Of a stretch of DNA of 64,000 bases, positions 37,098 to 44,979 are shown in pieces. The notes under the pieces are model-generated. The model was given only the letters and a program-made list of their open reading frames with translations, was not told where the DNA came from and made no database searches. Positions within the stretch are counted from its first letter, which is position 1. Each line of letters opens with the position of its first letter. Both the position numbers and the translations under genes were made by a program. The stretch spans positions 103,227-167,226 of the forward strand of contig NZ_AVFK01000015.1 of assembly GCF_000936425.1 (NCBI RefSeq), in the 5' to 3' direction. This stretch comes from Skermanella aerolata KACC 11604. Its GTDB lineage: Bacteria; Pseudomonadota; Alphaproteobacteria; Azospirillales; Azospirillaceae.

Positions 37098-38057
37098 TCA
37101 GGCAGCCTCCTCCAGCGATCCCGTCCGCGCGAAGGTCACCAGATAGCGAGCCAGCGCGCCGAACACCGTCCGGCGGTCTTCCGGCGGCAGCCACATCACG
37201 AAGGGACCCGGGTTGCAATCTAGATAGGTCAGCCGGCCGTCGTCGCCCAGGATGGCGTCCCAGGCGGCATAGTGAAGACCCAGCGACCGGTTGGCCCGGA
37301 CGATGGCGGCCTCCTCGGCCGGGTCCAGCGTCACCGGTTCGAACCCGCGCGTGGCGGTCCGCGAATCGATACCGTCGGCCAGGATGCGCAGCGGCAGCAC
37401 GACCCGGTCGCCGACGATATGGATGCGGATGGTCGATCCGGGAACCCGATGCTGGAACAGCGCCGGGCACAGCAGCAGCTCGTCCAGCCGGGCTCGGTCC
37501 TCGGCGGTGACGCCCCGGGTGGAACCCACTCCGATCGCCGGCTTGACGACCGCATCGCCGACTTCGCGGAGGAAACGCGCAGCCTCTTCCGGATCGCTCG
37601 TGCTCAGCGATCTCGGCACGCTGAATCCTGCGGCACGCAGCTTCTCGTAGAATTGCGCCTTGCTGTTATGATCGACATAGGCCGACGTCAGGCGGTTGAT
37701 CACCAGCCTGCCGGTCAGGTGGAGGTGCTCGAAGAAGCCGTAGGTCGACGCGTTCAGCGCCTGTTCGTCGATGTAGCCGTGCCGGTAATCGGTATAGGTC
37801 GCCTCGTTCAGCACCGGCGGCAGGACGGGCAGGGTGCGGGGCGCCGTGCAGCGGATGTGAATAGCGGCAATATCGGTGAAGTCGACATCGCCCCAGCGCG
37901 GCGCCCGCGTCTGGCCGATCGTCAGCGTCGGCTTGCCGGCGCGCCCGATCTGGATGTCGAGCGGCACCGGTTCGGCGCCGAGTTCGGCGATTTGGGCTGC
38001 GATTTCGGCGATCTGCGCGCTGTCATGGTTTGCGAAAAGTGCAACTCTCACCGTCAT
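37098..38057 (-). CDS. RimK-like ATP-grasp peptide ligase, candidate RiPP maturase
   Basis: A 319-residue ATP-grasp protein. The N-terminal pre-ATP-grasp domain ends near residue 120, then INRLTSAYVDHNSKAQF (Lys133), VVKPAIGVGSTRG (Lys172, the ATP-binding Lys), the phosphate/Mg region, and the closing metal motif YLDCNPGPFVMW (Asp280, Asn282). RimK-like enzymes join a carboxylate to an amine or hydroxyl; in graspetide-type RiPP pathways they make crosslinks in a precursor. Directly upstream on the same strand is an 82-residue Gly/Ser-rich peptide gene with a hairpin between them. No C-terminal membrane or fusion domain is present. Confidence 0.82.
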   Translation of the reverse strand: MTVRVALFANHDSAQIAEIAAQIAELGAEPVPLDIQIGRAGKPTLTIGQTRAPRWGDVDFTDIAAIHIRCTAPRTLPVLPPVLNEATYTDYRHGYIDEQALNASTYGFFEHLHLTGRLVINRLTSAYVDHNSKAQFYEKLRAAGFSVPRSLSTSDPEEAARFLREVGDAVVKPAIGVGSTRGVTAEDRARLDELLLCPALFQHRVPGSTIRIHIVGDRVVLPLRILADGIDSRTATRGFEPVTLDPAEEAAIVRANRSLGLHYAAWDAILGDDGRLTYLDCNPGPFVMWLPPEDRRTVFGALARYLVTFARTGSLEEAA

Positions 38058-38086
38058 GAATGCCTCGAGCCTGGAATAAGCCGATG

Positions 38087-38152
38087 AAGCCGGAGCACCT
38101 GATCCTGGGGCCTGGACTCGGAAATCGAGGCCGACTCCAGGATCTCCGGCTT
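38087..38152 (-). promoter_or_regulatory. Long hairpin between peptide gene and ATP-grasp gene
   Basis: On the coding strand the RNA can fold AAGCCGGAG (38152-38144) against CTCCGGCTT (38095-38087), continuing with ATCCTGG against CCAGGAT after a 6-nt bulge, and a smaller inner GGCCT/AGGCC pairing. The stem begins inside the peptide's TAA stop codon. There is no T-run, so it is not a classical terminator. Such a structure could protect the upstream message or partly block read-through, giving more peptide than enzyme. Confidence 0.7.
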
Positions 38153-38399
38153 AGAAGCTGATGTTGATCGAGCCGATTGCCGTGTTGTCGCTGACGTCGC
38201 CGCCGAAGGCGCCGCCGGAAGAGGACGCCGAAAAGCCGTTGCCGCCTGCCGCCTGTCCCTGAGCATCGCCGAGAAGGCCGCCGAAGGACGAAGCCTCCGC
38301 CGTGCCGGCGCCTCCGGTTCCGGTCGAACCTGATGCCGACCACCCGAAGCCATCTCCGCCCGCCTTGCCGCTCTGCTGGACGTTCAGATCGTTGTTCAT
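38151..38399 (-). CDS. Gly/Ser-rich 82-residue peptide, candidate modified-peptide precursor
   Basis: An ORF with GGGGAAGG before its ATG. The product begins MNNDLNVQQSGKAGG, has 22 Gly and 13 Ser among 82 residues, no Cys, one Lys and one Trp, and ends AIGSINISF. Two related blocks, GGDGFGWSASGS (14-25) and GGNGFSASSSGG (52-63), look like an imperfect internal repeat. There is no signal peptide. The gene is followed by a stable hairpin and then by the ATP-grasp gene, the usual order precursor-hairpin-enzyme in ribosomal peptide clusters. It could instead be a small unmodified secreted protein with glycine-rich repeats. Confidence 0.7.
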   Translation of the reverse strand: MNNDLNVQQSGKAGGDGFGWSASGSTGTGGAGTAEASSFGGLLGDAQGQAAGGNGFSASSSGGAFGGDVSDNTAIGSINISF

Positions 38400-38712
38400 G
38401 AAACCTTCCCCTGACAGCCCTGCCGGCATCGTCCGCCGGTGTTCGCGGCCCGTGGCAATTTGCTGCCCGCGCGAATAAGCCATAGCGGGTATGCTGCCGT
38501 CAGATGTATCATTTATTACTCTCGCCGTCCACGCATTCGGCATCCATGGCAAGACCGGCACAGTGGTCAACCATATCGTCCCTGTTCCGAATTCGGGAAT
38601 TGCGGCATGGTGATATTTACCTTGAGTGACCGGTATTAGGGTGACATTAACGCACAGTAGTATTGACTATGGTCCGGCATTCCAGCCGGTCCCGATCCGG
38701 ATGTAATCTTGA
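38400..38712. other. Divergent promoter region between peptide gene and PP2C gene
   Basis: About 310 bases, more AT-rich in its right half (38575-38690). It must carry the promoter of the peptide/ATP-grasp unit and of the phosphatase gene. I looked on both strands for a GG-N10-GC sigma54 element and found no clean one. An in-frame extension of the peptide gene runs into it but has no protein character. Confidence 0.5.
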
Positions 38713-39489
38713 ATGGCAGGCAGTTCCCCACGTTCAGTTGAGTTCGCCGGCGGCACCGATGTCGGACGCGTCCGCTCGCAGAACGAAGACTCGTTCCAGA
38801 TCGACAATGATCTTCGGCTTGTCCTCGTCGCCGACGGCATGGGCGGCCATATCGGAGGCGATATCGCCAGCCGCACGGCGATCGAAGCCGTCAACGACTA
38901 TATACTTGAATACGAACCTCCCGAGGACGGGCAGGGCTCGCCGGAACTCGGCCCGCTCGACGTTTCGGTCGATATCGTCCGCACTGCCGTTTACCGGGCG
39001 AACCAGCGAATCGTCGGTCTGAACCGGGAACTCGGGAATCCGGAAGGGCGCGGTATGGGCACCACGCTCGTCGGCTTGTGGCTCCCCCACGGGCTGTCGC
39101 AGGCGGTCGTCTTCCATGTCGGCGACAGCAGGCTCTACCGGTTCCGCAAGGGCAGGCTCGATCAGGTCACGCACGACCACAGCCTCTATCAGGCATGGGT
39201 CGATGCCGGCCGGTCCGGCGATCCTCCCAACCGCAACATCATCATGCGGGCGCTCGGCATCGTGGATGATGTGGAGGCCGACTTTTCCGTGCAGCCGATC
39301 CAGGCGGACGACATCTATCTGCTCTGCTCCGACGGTTTGAACGGCATGGTGCCCGACGACACCATCATCGACATCCTGGCCGATATCGGTGAAACCAGCC
39401 TCGACGCCGCTTGGCGGCAGCTCATCCAGGAAGCCAACGACCATGGCGGCAAGGACAACGTGACCGTGGTGCTGGCCCGCTTCCTCTAG
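38713..39489 (+). CDS. PP2C-family Ser/Thr protein phosphatase
   Basis: A 258-residue soluble phosphatase (PppA/Stp type). Metal-binding motifs are all present: DVGRVRSQNEDSF, VADGMGGH, GMGTTLVGL, FHVGDSRLYRFRKG, LLCSDGLNGMV and the final GGKDNVTVVLARF. It would remove phosphate from Thr or Ser on proteins such as those bound by the FHA domains next door. Its TAG stop overlaps the TAG stop of the convergent cyclase-FHA gene through a shared CTAG. No cognate kinase gene is in the window. Confidence 0.93.
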   Translation: MAGSSPRSVEFAGGTDVGRVRSQNEDSFQIDNDLRLVLVADGMGGHIGGDIASRTAIEAVNDYILEYEPPEDGQGSPELGPLDVSVDIVRTAVYRANQRIVGLNRELGNPEGRGMGTTLVGLWLPHGLSQAVVFHVGDSRLYRFRKGRLDQVTHDHSLYQAWVDAGRSGDPPNRNIIMRALGIVDDVEADFSVQPIQADDIYLLCSDGLNGMVPDDTIIDILADIGETSLDAAWRQLIQEANDHGGKDNVTVVLARFL

Positions 39490-40406
39490 AATGGAAGCGG
39501 ACACCAGCCGTCCCCGCATAGCCGTTCAACCGTGGCGAACTGGTAGCGGATCAGGTTGTCCTGGTTCTGGCTCGGGTCGATGCCGAGCGATATCACGCCG
39601 GATGTCAGCAGAAACGTCGCCTGCCGCTTCAGGACCTGAAGGCGCTGATTGTCGTCGAGGCAGAAGGTCCCGTTGGTGCTGTGGTCCGTCAGAGTGAAGC
39701 GGCTGTTCTGGATTTCCAGCGTGGCATGCCGCCGCGACGCCCAGTCGCTGTTGACGATCAGGCCGCACCCGAAATCGCGTCCCAGCAGCATGGACCCCGA
39801 CGATCCGTCCAGCCTCGACTGCTTCCCCTGGTACGTCAGGGTCAGAAAGCCCAGCCGCTTCTCCAGCGTGTGCTGGAACTGCCCGACCGCGACCGTGATG
39901 TTCTCGGGATCTCCCAAGGTCCGGTAGATCTCCACCGCATCGGCGCTGCCCTTGACGACGGCGGAGTTCAGCCGCTGGGTGTTGGACCTGTACGCCGGAT
40001 GAAGGGCATTGACGCAGGCCCGACTCATCACGACTTCGCCGGGGCTTGCCAGGCCTGCCAGTCGGGACGCTATGTTGACCGTGGCGCCGAAGACGTCGTC
40101 GTCGGCCACGATCACGGGACCGGCATGGAAGCCGACCCTTACCTTCAGGTCGGCCCCTCGAAGGGTCTCCTGGACGTGGACGGCGGTACAATAGGCGTCG
40201 TCGGACGAGACGAAGGTGAACAGTGCCCCGTCTCCCATGGTCTTGACGAGCTTTCCGCCGTAACGCCCGGCGATCCCGATGATCTGGCGTATGCACTCGC
40301 CGGTCAGGGCGAGCGCCGCCGCATCGCCTAGAACCTCATAGAGACGCGTGCTGTCGCAGACATCCGCGAACATCACCGCCATCGTCTCTTCGGTCCGGAT
40401 CTCCAT
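39486..40406 (-). CDS. Class III adenylate/guanylate cyclase fused to FHA domain
   Basis: A 306-residue protein. Residues 8-160 are a class III cyclase domain: MFADVCDSTRLYEVLGD (metal Asp), KTMGDGALFTF (metal Asp), GFHAGPV and VFGATVNIASRLAGLA. Residues about 200-290 are an FHA domain with LLGRDFGCG, DWASRRHATLEI and DHSTNGTF, the phosphothreonine-binding loops. So phosphothreonine binding could control cyclic nucleotide synthesis or bring the cyclase to a target. It is convergent with PP2C and 18 nt downstream of the FHA-membrane protein gene. Confidence 0.9.
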   Translation of the reverse strand: MEIRTEETMAVMFADVCDSTRLYEVLGDAAALALTGECIRQIIGIAGRYGGKLVKTMGDGALFTFVSSDDAYCTAVHVQETLRGADLKVRVGFHAGPVIVADDDVFGATVNIASRLAGLASPGEVVMSRACVNALHPAYRSNTQRLNSAVVKGSADAVEIYRTLGDPENITVAVGQFQHTLEKRLGFLTLTYQGKQSRLDGSSGSMLLGRDFGCGLIVNSDWASRRHATLEIQNSRFTLTDHSTNGTFCLDDNQRLQVLKRQATFLLTSGVISLGIDPSQNQDNLIRYQFATVERLCGDGWCPLPF

Positions 40407-40424
40407 GACCGTGCGTCTCAGCCC

Positions 40425-41765
40425 TCATCCAGGATTGGAACCCAGCAACTCTTTCCACTGGTTCAGAAGCGCCAGATCCCGCTCCTCGACCGCCTTCACC
40501 GCCGTATTGAAGACGACGTAGTCGACGGAAAGGTAGCGGTTTGTCTCCCGGCGGATACGGGTGAAATCCAGCTTCGCGGCGTCGAGCGACTGGATACGGT
40601 CGCGCTTCGGCTGAGCCGGCGCCAGCTTGGATACCTGGGGAAACTCCAGCGACAAAGCGCGGAAGTCGATCAGGATACGGGTCAGCTTGGTCAGTTCGCG
40701 GACAGCCAGCAGACCGTCGGTCTGGCCATGCTCCGCACTGGCGGGAACGCCGGCCGTGAGGGCCTCGACATCGGTCGCCAACCGCTCGACGAGCGTGCGC
40801 ATTCCCTTGATGTCGCCCTTGGCAAGCAGCGGCGGGAACTCCCGCTCGAACGAGAGGAACTTCATGCGGGCCGTACTGTCCGCCAGCACGGCATTCGGCT
40901 CCGACGCCAGCAGGCGTCCGCTTTCGGCCATGGCCTCCGCCAGTTCGTTGAGATCCTGGTCGAAGTTCACGGTCTGGCTGCCGGCCGCGACCTGGGCCGC
41001 CCGGTCGATCACGCGCTTCCGGATATGCGCCGACCGCTCGATTGTCTGGGCCGTGATCTGCTGCTTCTTGTGGATCGGGTACCAGATGGCGGCACCGCCA
41101 CCAAGGCCGGCCAGGATCACCGCGACGACCGCCCCAAGGATCAGCTTGCGGCGCAGACCGGACGAATCATGCTCTGCGCCGTCCTCCTCCTCCTCCTCCT
41201 CGACCTTCAGCCGGACGGGGGTGTCGACCTTGCGGACCGCTTCCAGCACCGCCTTGCCGGCGCCGAGGCTTCCGACCATCATGGTGCGCTCCGACATGTC
41301 GTCGTCGCGGCTGACCGGGACGGGCCGGCTGCCGACCTGCTGGACCCCGGCGGGCGGACGGTCGAGTTCGAAGCTGAACGCCAGCGATCCGAGCCGGACC
41401 TCGTCCTTGTGCTTCAGCCAGATCGTGGTGACCTTGTGGCCGTTGACATAGACCCCGTTCGTGCTGTTCAGGTCCTCGATTCCCCAGGAACCTTCGCCGG
41501 AGAACAGCCGCGCGTGCTGTCGCGACAGCTTGCGCGACGCCACGATGAAGGTGCTGGTGTCGCCACGGCCGACCGTCACGTCCTTGCTCCCCTTCAGGGG
41601 CACGACGATCTCGCTCTTGCCGCCATCGACCTGGGACGGGTCCAGGCAGATCAGGCGCCCATCGGGGTTGGCGGCCTGCCTGGTGGCTGCCGCGTTCGCA
41701 CCGGCCGAATCCTTCCGGCCGGCGTCGCGCATCATCACGGTTCGATCTTCGTTCGATTTGGTCAT
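40425..41765 (-). CDS. FHA-domain membrane protein
   Basis: A 446-residue protein with an N-terminal cytoplasmic FHA domain (about 51-133: VTVGRGDTSTFIV, RKLSRQHARLFS, DLNSTNGVYVNG), a very acidic run (six Glu near 190), one membrane helix (about 208-230) and a 215-residue helical periplasmic domain. Two short segments, DRTVMM and ERTMMV, each present a Thr in a similar setting outside the FHA core and could be its phosphothreonine ligands. The ATG at 41765 is used; a GTG eight codons upstream is also possible. It probably links cytoplasmic phospho-signalling to the envelope. Confidence 0.85.
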   Translation of the reverse strand: MTKSNEDRTVMMRDAGRKDSAGANAAATRQAANPDGRLICLDPSQVDGGKSEIVVPLKGSKDVTVGRGDTSTFIVASRKLSRQHARLFSGEGSWGIEDLNSTNGVYVNGHKVTTIWLKHKDEVRLGSLAFSFELDRPPAGVQQVGSRPVPVSRDDDMSERTMMVGSLGAGKAVLEAVRKVDTPVRLKVEEEEEEDGAEHDSSGLRRKLILGAVVAVILAGLGGGAAIWYPIHKKQQITAQTIERSAHIRKRVIDRAAQVAAGSQTVNFDQDLNELAEAMAESGRLLASEPNAVLADSTARMKFLSFEREFPPLLAKGDIKGMRTLVERLATDVEALTAGVPASAEHGQTDGLLAVRELTKLTRILIDFRALSLEFPQVSKLAPAQPKRDRIQSLDAAKLDFTRIRRETNRYLSVDYVVFNTAVKAVEERDLALLNQWKELLGSNPG

Positions 41766-41892
41766 CGCTCGGCGGGAGATCCTGGCCACGGGAACAGGGA
41801 GCGGCGGAAGGATATAGCCTTTCGAATTACCCCATTCAACCCTCCCAGCAATATGCAGAAGTATAGATTTTTAAGCAACTGCGACGACATTT

Positions 41893-41908
41893 GTTAATGT
41901 AAATTAAC
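41893..41908. promoter_or_regulatory. Inverted repeat upstream of FHA protein gene
   Basis: GTTAAT-GTAA-ATTAAC, a perfect 6-bp dyad in AT-rich DNA about 130 bases upstream of the FHA gene start and downstream of the second ATP-grasp gene. It may be an operator or a promoter element for the FHA-cyclase pair. Confidence 0.3.
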
Positions 41909-41965
41909 CGGAATGCGTGAACCTGCTCCCGGTGCGACTTGGCCGGAATACCGACCCGGTCCGCA

Positions 41966-43000
41966 TCATGCCGCTGGTTCCGCCAACTTGGTCTGCTCCA
42001 TCTCGAACTGGATCCGCAGCATCCGGCGCAGGAACAGACTGTCCCGCTCGATTACGGCCGGCCCCTCATAGGCGGGCGGCTGCCCCCCGGCCAGGCCCGC
42101 CGCGAGGCACGATGCCAAGTGGTCGCGCAAAGGAGCAGGCAGATCGGCGATCAGCGGGTCGACATCCACGTCGTAGATGACGGGTCCTTCGGGTCCCGCG
42201 ACGTAGAGCGCGCTGCCCCATCGGATTCCGAGCGCCGACAGCGAGCGGCCCTCGATCCCGTTTCCATCCCGTGCCGCTTCGACCACATGGAATTGCTCGA
42301 ACCGCTCCAGCGACTCCAGCGAGGGCGCCGCCCATTGCACCGTCAGGACGACCTGCCCGTCGATCACGAAGGCGCGGCGCAGCAATCCGGGGACGACGGG
42401 AGCCAGCATCACCGGCGGCTTGTCGGCGGCGATCAGGTGCCGGCGCTGGCGGTCCCGGAAGATCTGCCACGCGCAGCGGCCCGTCGCGGTCCGCCACACG
42501 ACGGGCGCCCCCGCCGCCGTATGGGCCGAACAGAACCGTTCGGCCTCCGCCGGATCGTTGGTGACGATGGCGGCGGCCACCCGCGCGCCCGTCAGACCCA
42601 GCCGCTCCAGCTGGTGAAGCCGAGAGAAGCCTTCGAGATGGACGGACGGACCATTGTAAAGGCGCTGATGTCCTGCCTCCAGGCGTGCCAGCAGGCTGTA
42701 GAACAGGCTGTAGCGCTGCTGCTGCCGAACATGCCCCGCTTGCCACAGCGACCAGTCGGCCGCCGGGTCTGCCACCGGCAGCACCGGGTCCTCGTAGCGG
42801 AAGCCGTGGATGAACAGCCCGTCGAAGCCGTCCAGCGAAATGCCGTCCCAGCTTGCGCCGCCTTCACCCAGGCTGACCCGCGTGCCTTCCGGCAGGTCCG
42901 CGTCGAACAGATCGGCGGCAGAGCCGGTCAGCAGGATCAGCTTCTCCTGGAGCCGCTTTGCGAGCGGCGAGCCGGCCGGGGCGATTATTCCGATTCTCAT
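41966..43000 (-). CDS. Second, divergent ATP-grasp-like protein
   Basis: A 344-residue protein that resembles RimK-type ATP-grasp proteins in outline: a pre-ATP-grasp domain (MRIGIIAPAGSPLAKRLQEK), a YNGPSVHLEGFSRLHQLERLG segment where the usual Asn-x-Lys motif would lie, and a closing IYDVDVDPLIADLP in place of the normal E/D-x-N-x-x-P. The Asn of the metal site is Asp here and the usual ATP-binding lysines are not obvious, so activity is uncertain. It is the last gene of the outer-membrane protein operon and overlaps the preceding gene as ATGA. It may be a partner or inactive paralogue of the first ATP-grasp protein. Confidence 0.6.
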   Translation of the reverse strand: MRIGIIAPAGSPLAKRLQEKLILLTGSAADLFDADLPEGTRVSLGEGGASWDGISLDGFDGLFIHGFRYEDPVLPVADPAADWSLWQAGHVRQQQRYSLFYSLLARLEAGHQRLYNGPSVHLEGFSRLHQLERLGLTGARVAAAIVTNDPAEAERFCSAHTAAGAPVVWRTATGRCAWQIFRDRQRRHLIAADKPPVMLAPVVPGLLRRAFVIDGQVVLTVQWAAPSLESLERFEQFHVVEAARDGNGIEGRSLSALGIRWGSALYVAGPEGPVIYDVDVDPLIADLPAPLRDHLASCLAAGLAGGQPPAYEGPAVIERDSLFLRRMLRIQFEMEQTKLAEPAA

Positions 43001-44979
43001 GGTTTTTCCTGTGGCTGGTTTCCGGAACCGGAAGGCTGCGTGGAGGAAGGCTGCGTGAAGAACTTCAGGAAGCCGGCATCGGACAGCATGCCGATGCGGT
43101 TGCGGTCCAGCTGGCTGCTGGCGGACTGCGACGCCAATGCCCCGGCGATCGTGCCCTGCGCGTAGAGCAGCCCGCTCTCCGCCTGCTTGGCATCGACGCG
43201 GGCTCCGGTAAGGCTCAGCCGGGCATTCAGCAACTGGCGCGTCGCGACGATCAGTTCGTCCTCCGACACAGTCCCGGTCAGCGCCTGCTGGCGCTCCAGG
43301 CTGGCGACCGCGGCGGCCATGTTGTCGGCTTCGGCCGTGGCGTTCCTCAGGCGCGACCGTGCCGCCTGGACCGCCACCAGCTTCTCCGTGATTTCCCGGC
43401 GCACCCGATTGGCAAGCGCCTCGCCAGCGTATTCCTGATCCTTGAGGCCAAGCTCCGCCCTTTCCGCATCGGCATAGGCGGCCCGGTTCCCCCACGGTCT
43501 CGTGAAGGTCATGCCATAGTTCTGGTCGAGCTTGTCGGGCGTCGCGATCTTCGTGTGGCTGTTCAGCGGGTCGGCGTAGCCATAGGTCGTTCCGGCCTGG
43601 GAGGAGGTGGCGCTGGCGGAAACCCTGATGTCGGGCCGGGCATTCGTCCGCGCTTGCGCCTCGGCGATCTCGCGCAGCAGCTTGTTGATATCGTTGATCC
43701 TGAAGTCGGGGCGGACGGCATGGGCGGTCGCCAGGGCTTCCTCGAAGTTCACCGGCATGGCCCGCGCAAGGTCGTCGTCGTAGTCCACCGGCAGGTATAT
43801 GGCGGCACCGCCCACGACGGAGCTGTCGCCGATCAGCAGCGACAGGGATTGCGACGACGCGACGTAGTCGCTCAGCGCCTGCTCGACCCGAACCTCCGCC
43901 TTGGCCGCCTCGGCATCGATCTGCGCCTTCTGCAACCGGGTGACCTGACGCAGGTCGAATAGCCGGTCCATCCGCTCCTTCTGCTTCCGGATCATGTCGC
44001 GGTTTCCGACGGTGGTCTCCAGCGCCTCCATGCGGCGGACGACGTCGAAATAGGCGGTGTCGATGTCGAGCAGGACCTTGTTGACCAGCGCCTGAAGGTC
44101 CCAGTCGGCCCGCTCCGCGACGGCCGCCGCACTGCGCGACGCGGCCAGCTTGTCGTTGCCGGCGCCGAAGCCCTTTGCGAAGGGCAGGGGCATGTTCAGG
44201 CTGCCGGACAGGCCGGTGCTCCATTGCCCGTCCTCCCAGTAGTATCCGCCCCGGTAATAGACCTCCCGCTGCACGGTCCTGTCGGTGATCGTGAAGGTTC
44301 CGCCCCAGGGCAGCTCCTGGGTGATGTTGAGCGTATAGTTCAGGCTCTCCTTGGGCGCGCCGAATTCGCGTCCGCTGGTCGCCTCGATCGGCAGCTCGAT
44401 CAGCTTGCCGCCCTTGACCGGCCGCAGCTTCATGTCGGTGATGACGGCCTGCCCGGCGTTCTCCGCGGGCGGCAGGTTCTTGAACGGCGAGTTCATGTTG
44501 AAGCCGTCGGCATTGACGGCCTTGGTGATCGCCTGGCCGATCCGCGTCCTGTGCTCGGCATCGATGCGCCCGTAGCCGATGGTCAGGTCCAGCACGGGAA
44601 GGAAGACGGCGCTCGCCTCCCGCGCCAGCGCCGCTGTGCGCTCGGGCGAGGTCAGACCGATGGCGACGGTCAGGTTGTTCCCCAGACCGCTGGCGATGGC
44701 TGACCGCCGGTCGACCGGCTCCAGCACCCGGGCGCCGCCGATATCGGGACGCCGTTTCAGCAGGTCCCCGATCAGGGCCGACCGGCTGCCGTCCCGCTCG
44801 GTCGGCTGCTCGACGATCTGCCGTCGGACGATTTCGGTGACGGCGGCGCTGTTCCGCTTCAGGTCCTCCAGCGGGAACCGCGCCGGCTCGCCGGCCGAGG
44901 CCGCCCACGACGGGCAGCCGGCGGCAAGGCCGCAGGCAAGCGCGGCCGGAAGCTTCGCGATCAGGCGGGACAGCGTCAC
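42997..44979 (-). CDS. TolC-family outer-membrane protein 1 (third gene of tandem)
   Basis: A 660-residue exported protein with GTG start, GGAGG 6 nt upstream and GTGA overlap with the preceding gene. The N-terminal signal region contains LAAGC, a possible but weak lipobox. Two OEP repeats with long helices are seen (about 285-430 and 480-620; for example QVTRLQKAQIDAEAAKAEVRVE). A beta-barrel segment has ELPWGGTFTITD and LPFAKGFG (265-272), shared with the two paralogues upstream. TolC trimers form the outer-membrane duct of type I exporters. At 660 residues it is much longer than E. coli TolC. Confidence 0.85.
   Translation of the reverse strand: MTLSRLIAKLPAALACGLAAGCPSWAASAGEPARFPLEDLKRNSAAVTEIVRRQIVEQPTERDGSRSALIGDLLKRRPDIGGARVLEPVDRRSAIASGLGNNLTVAIGLTSPERTAALAREASAVFLPVLDLTIGYGRIDAEHRTRIGQAITKAVNADGFNMNSPFKNLPPAENAGQAVITDMKLRPVKGGKLIELPIEATSGREFGAPKESLNYTLNITQELPWGGTFTITDRTVQREVYYRGGYYWEDGQWSTGLSGSLNMPLPFAKGFGAGNDKLAASRSAAAVAERADWDLQALVNKVLLDIDTAYFDVVRRMEALETTVGNRDMIRKQKERMDRLFDLRQVTRLQKAQIDAEAAKAEVRVEQALSDYVASSQSLSLLIGDSSVVGGAAIYLPVDYDDDLARAMPVNFEEALATAHAVRPDFRINDINKLLREIAEAQARTNARPDIRVSASATSSQAGTTYGYADPLNSHTKIATPDKLDQNYGMTFTRPWGNRAAYADAERAELGLKDQEYAGEALANRVRREITEKLVAVQAARSRLRNATAEADNMAAAVASLERQQALTGTVSEDELIVATRQLLNARLSLTGARVDAKQAESGLLYAQGTIAGALASQSASSQLDRNRIGMLSDAGFLKFFTQPSSTQPSGSGNQPQEKP

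Noticed and set aside
37330..37360. GGTTCGAACCC resembling a tRNA T-loop
   Set aside because: It lies inside the ATP-grasp coding sequence and no acceptor or anticodon stem can be drawn around it.
38400..38712. Sigma54 promoter for the peptide gene
   Set aside because: Several TGG and TGC pairs exist, but none has the required 10-base spacing between GG and GC.
38713..41765. Type VI secretion regulatory genes
   Set aside because: PP2C and FHA proteins are typical there, but no TssB/C, Hcp, VgrG, ClpV or kinase PpkA gene is present in the window.
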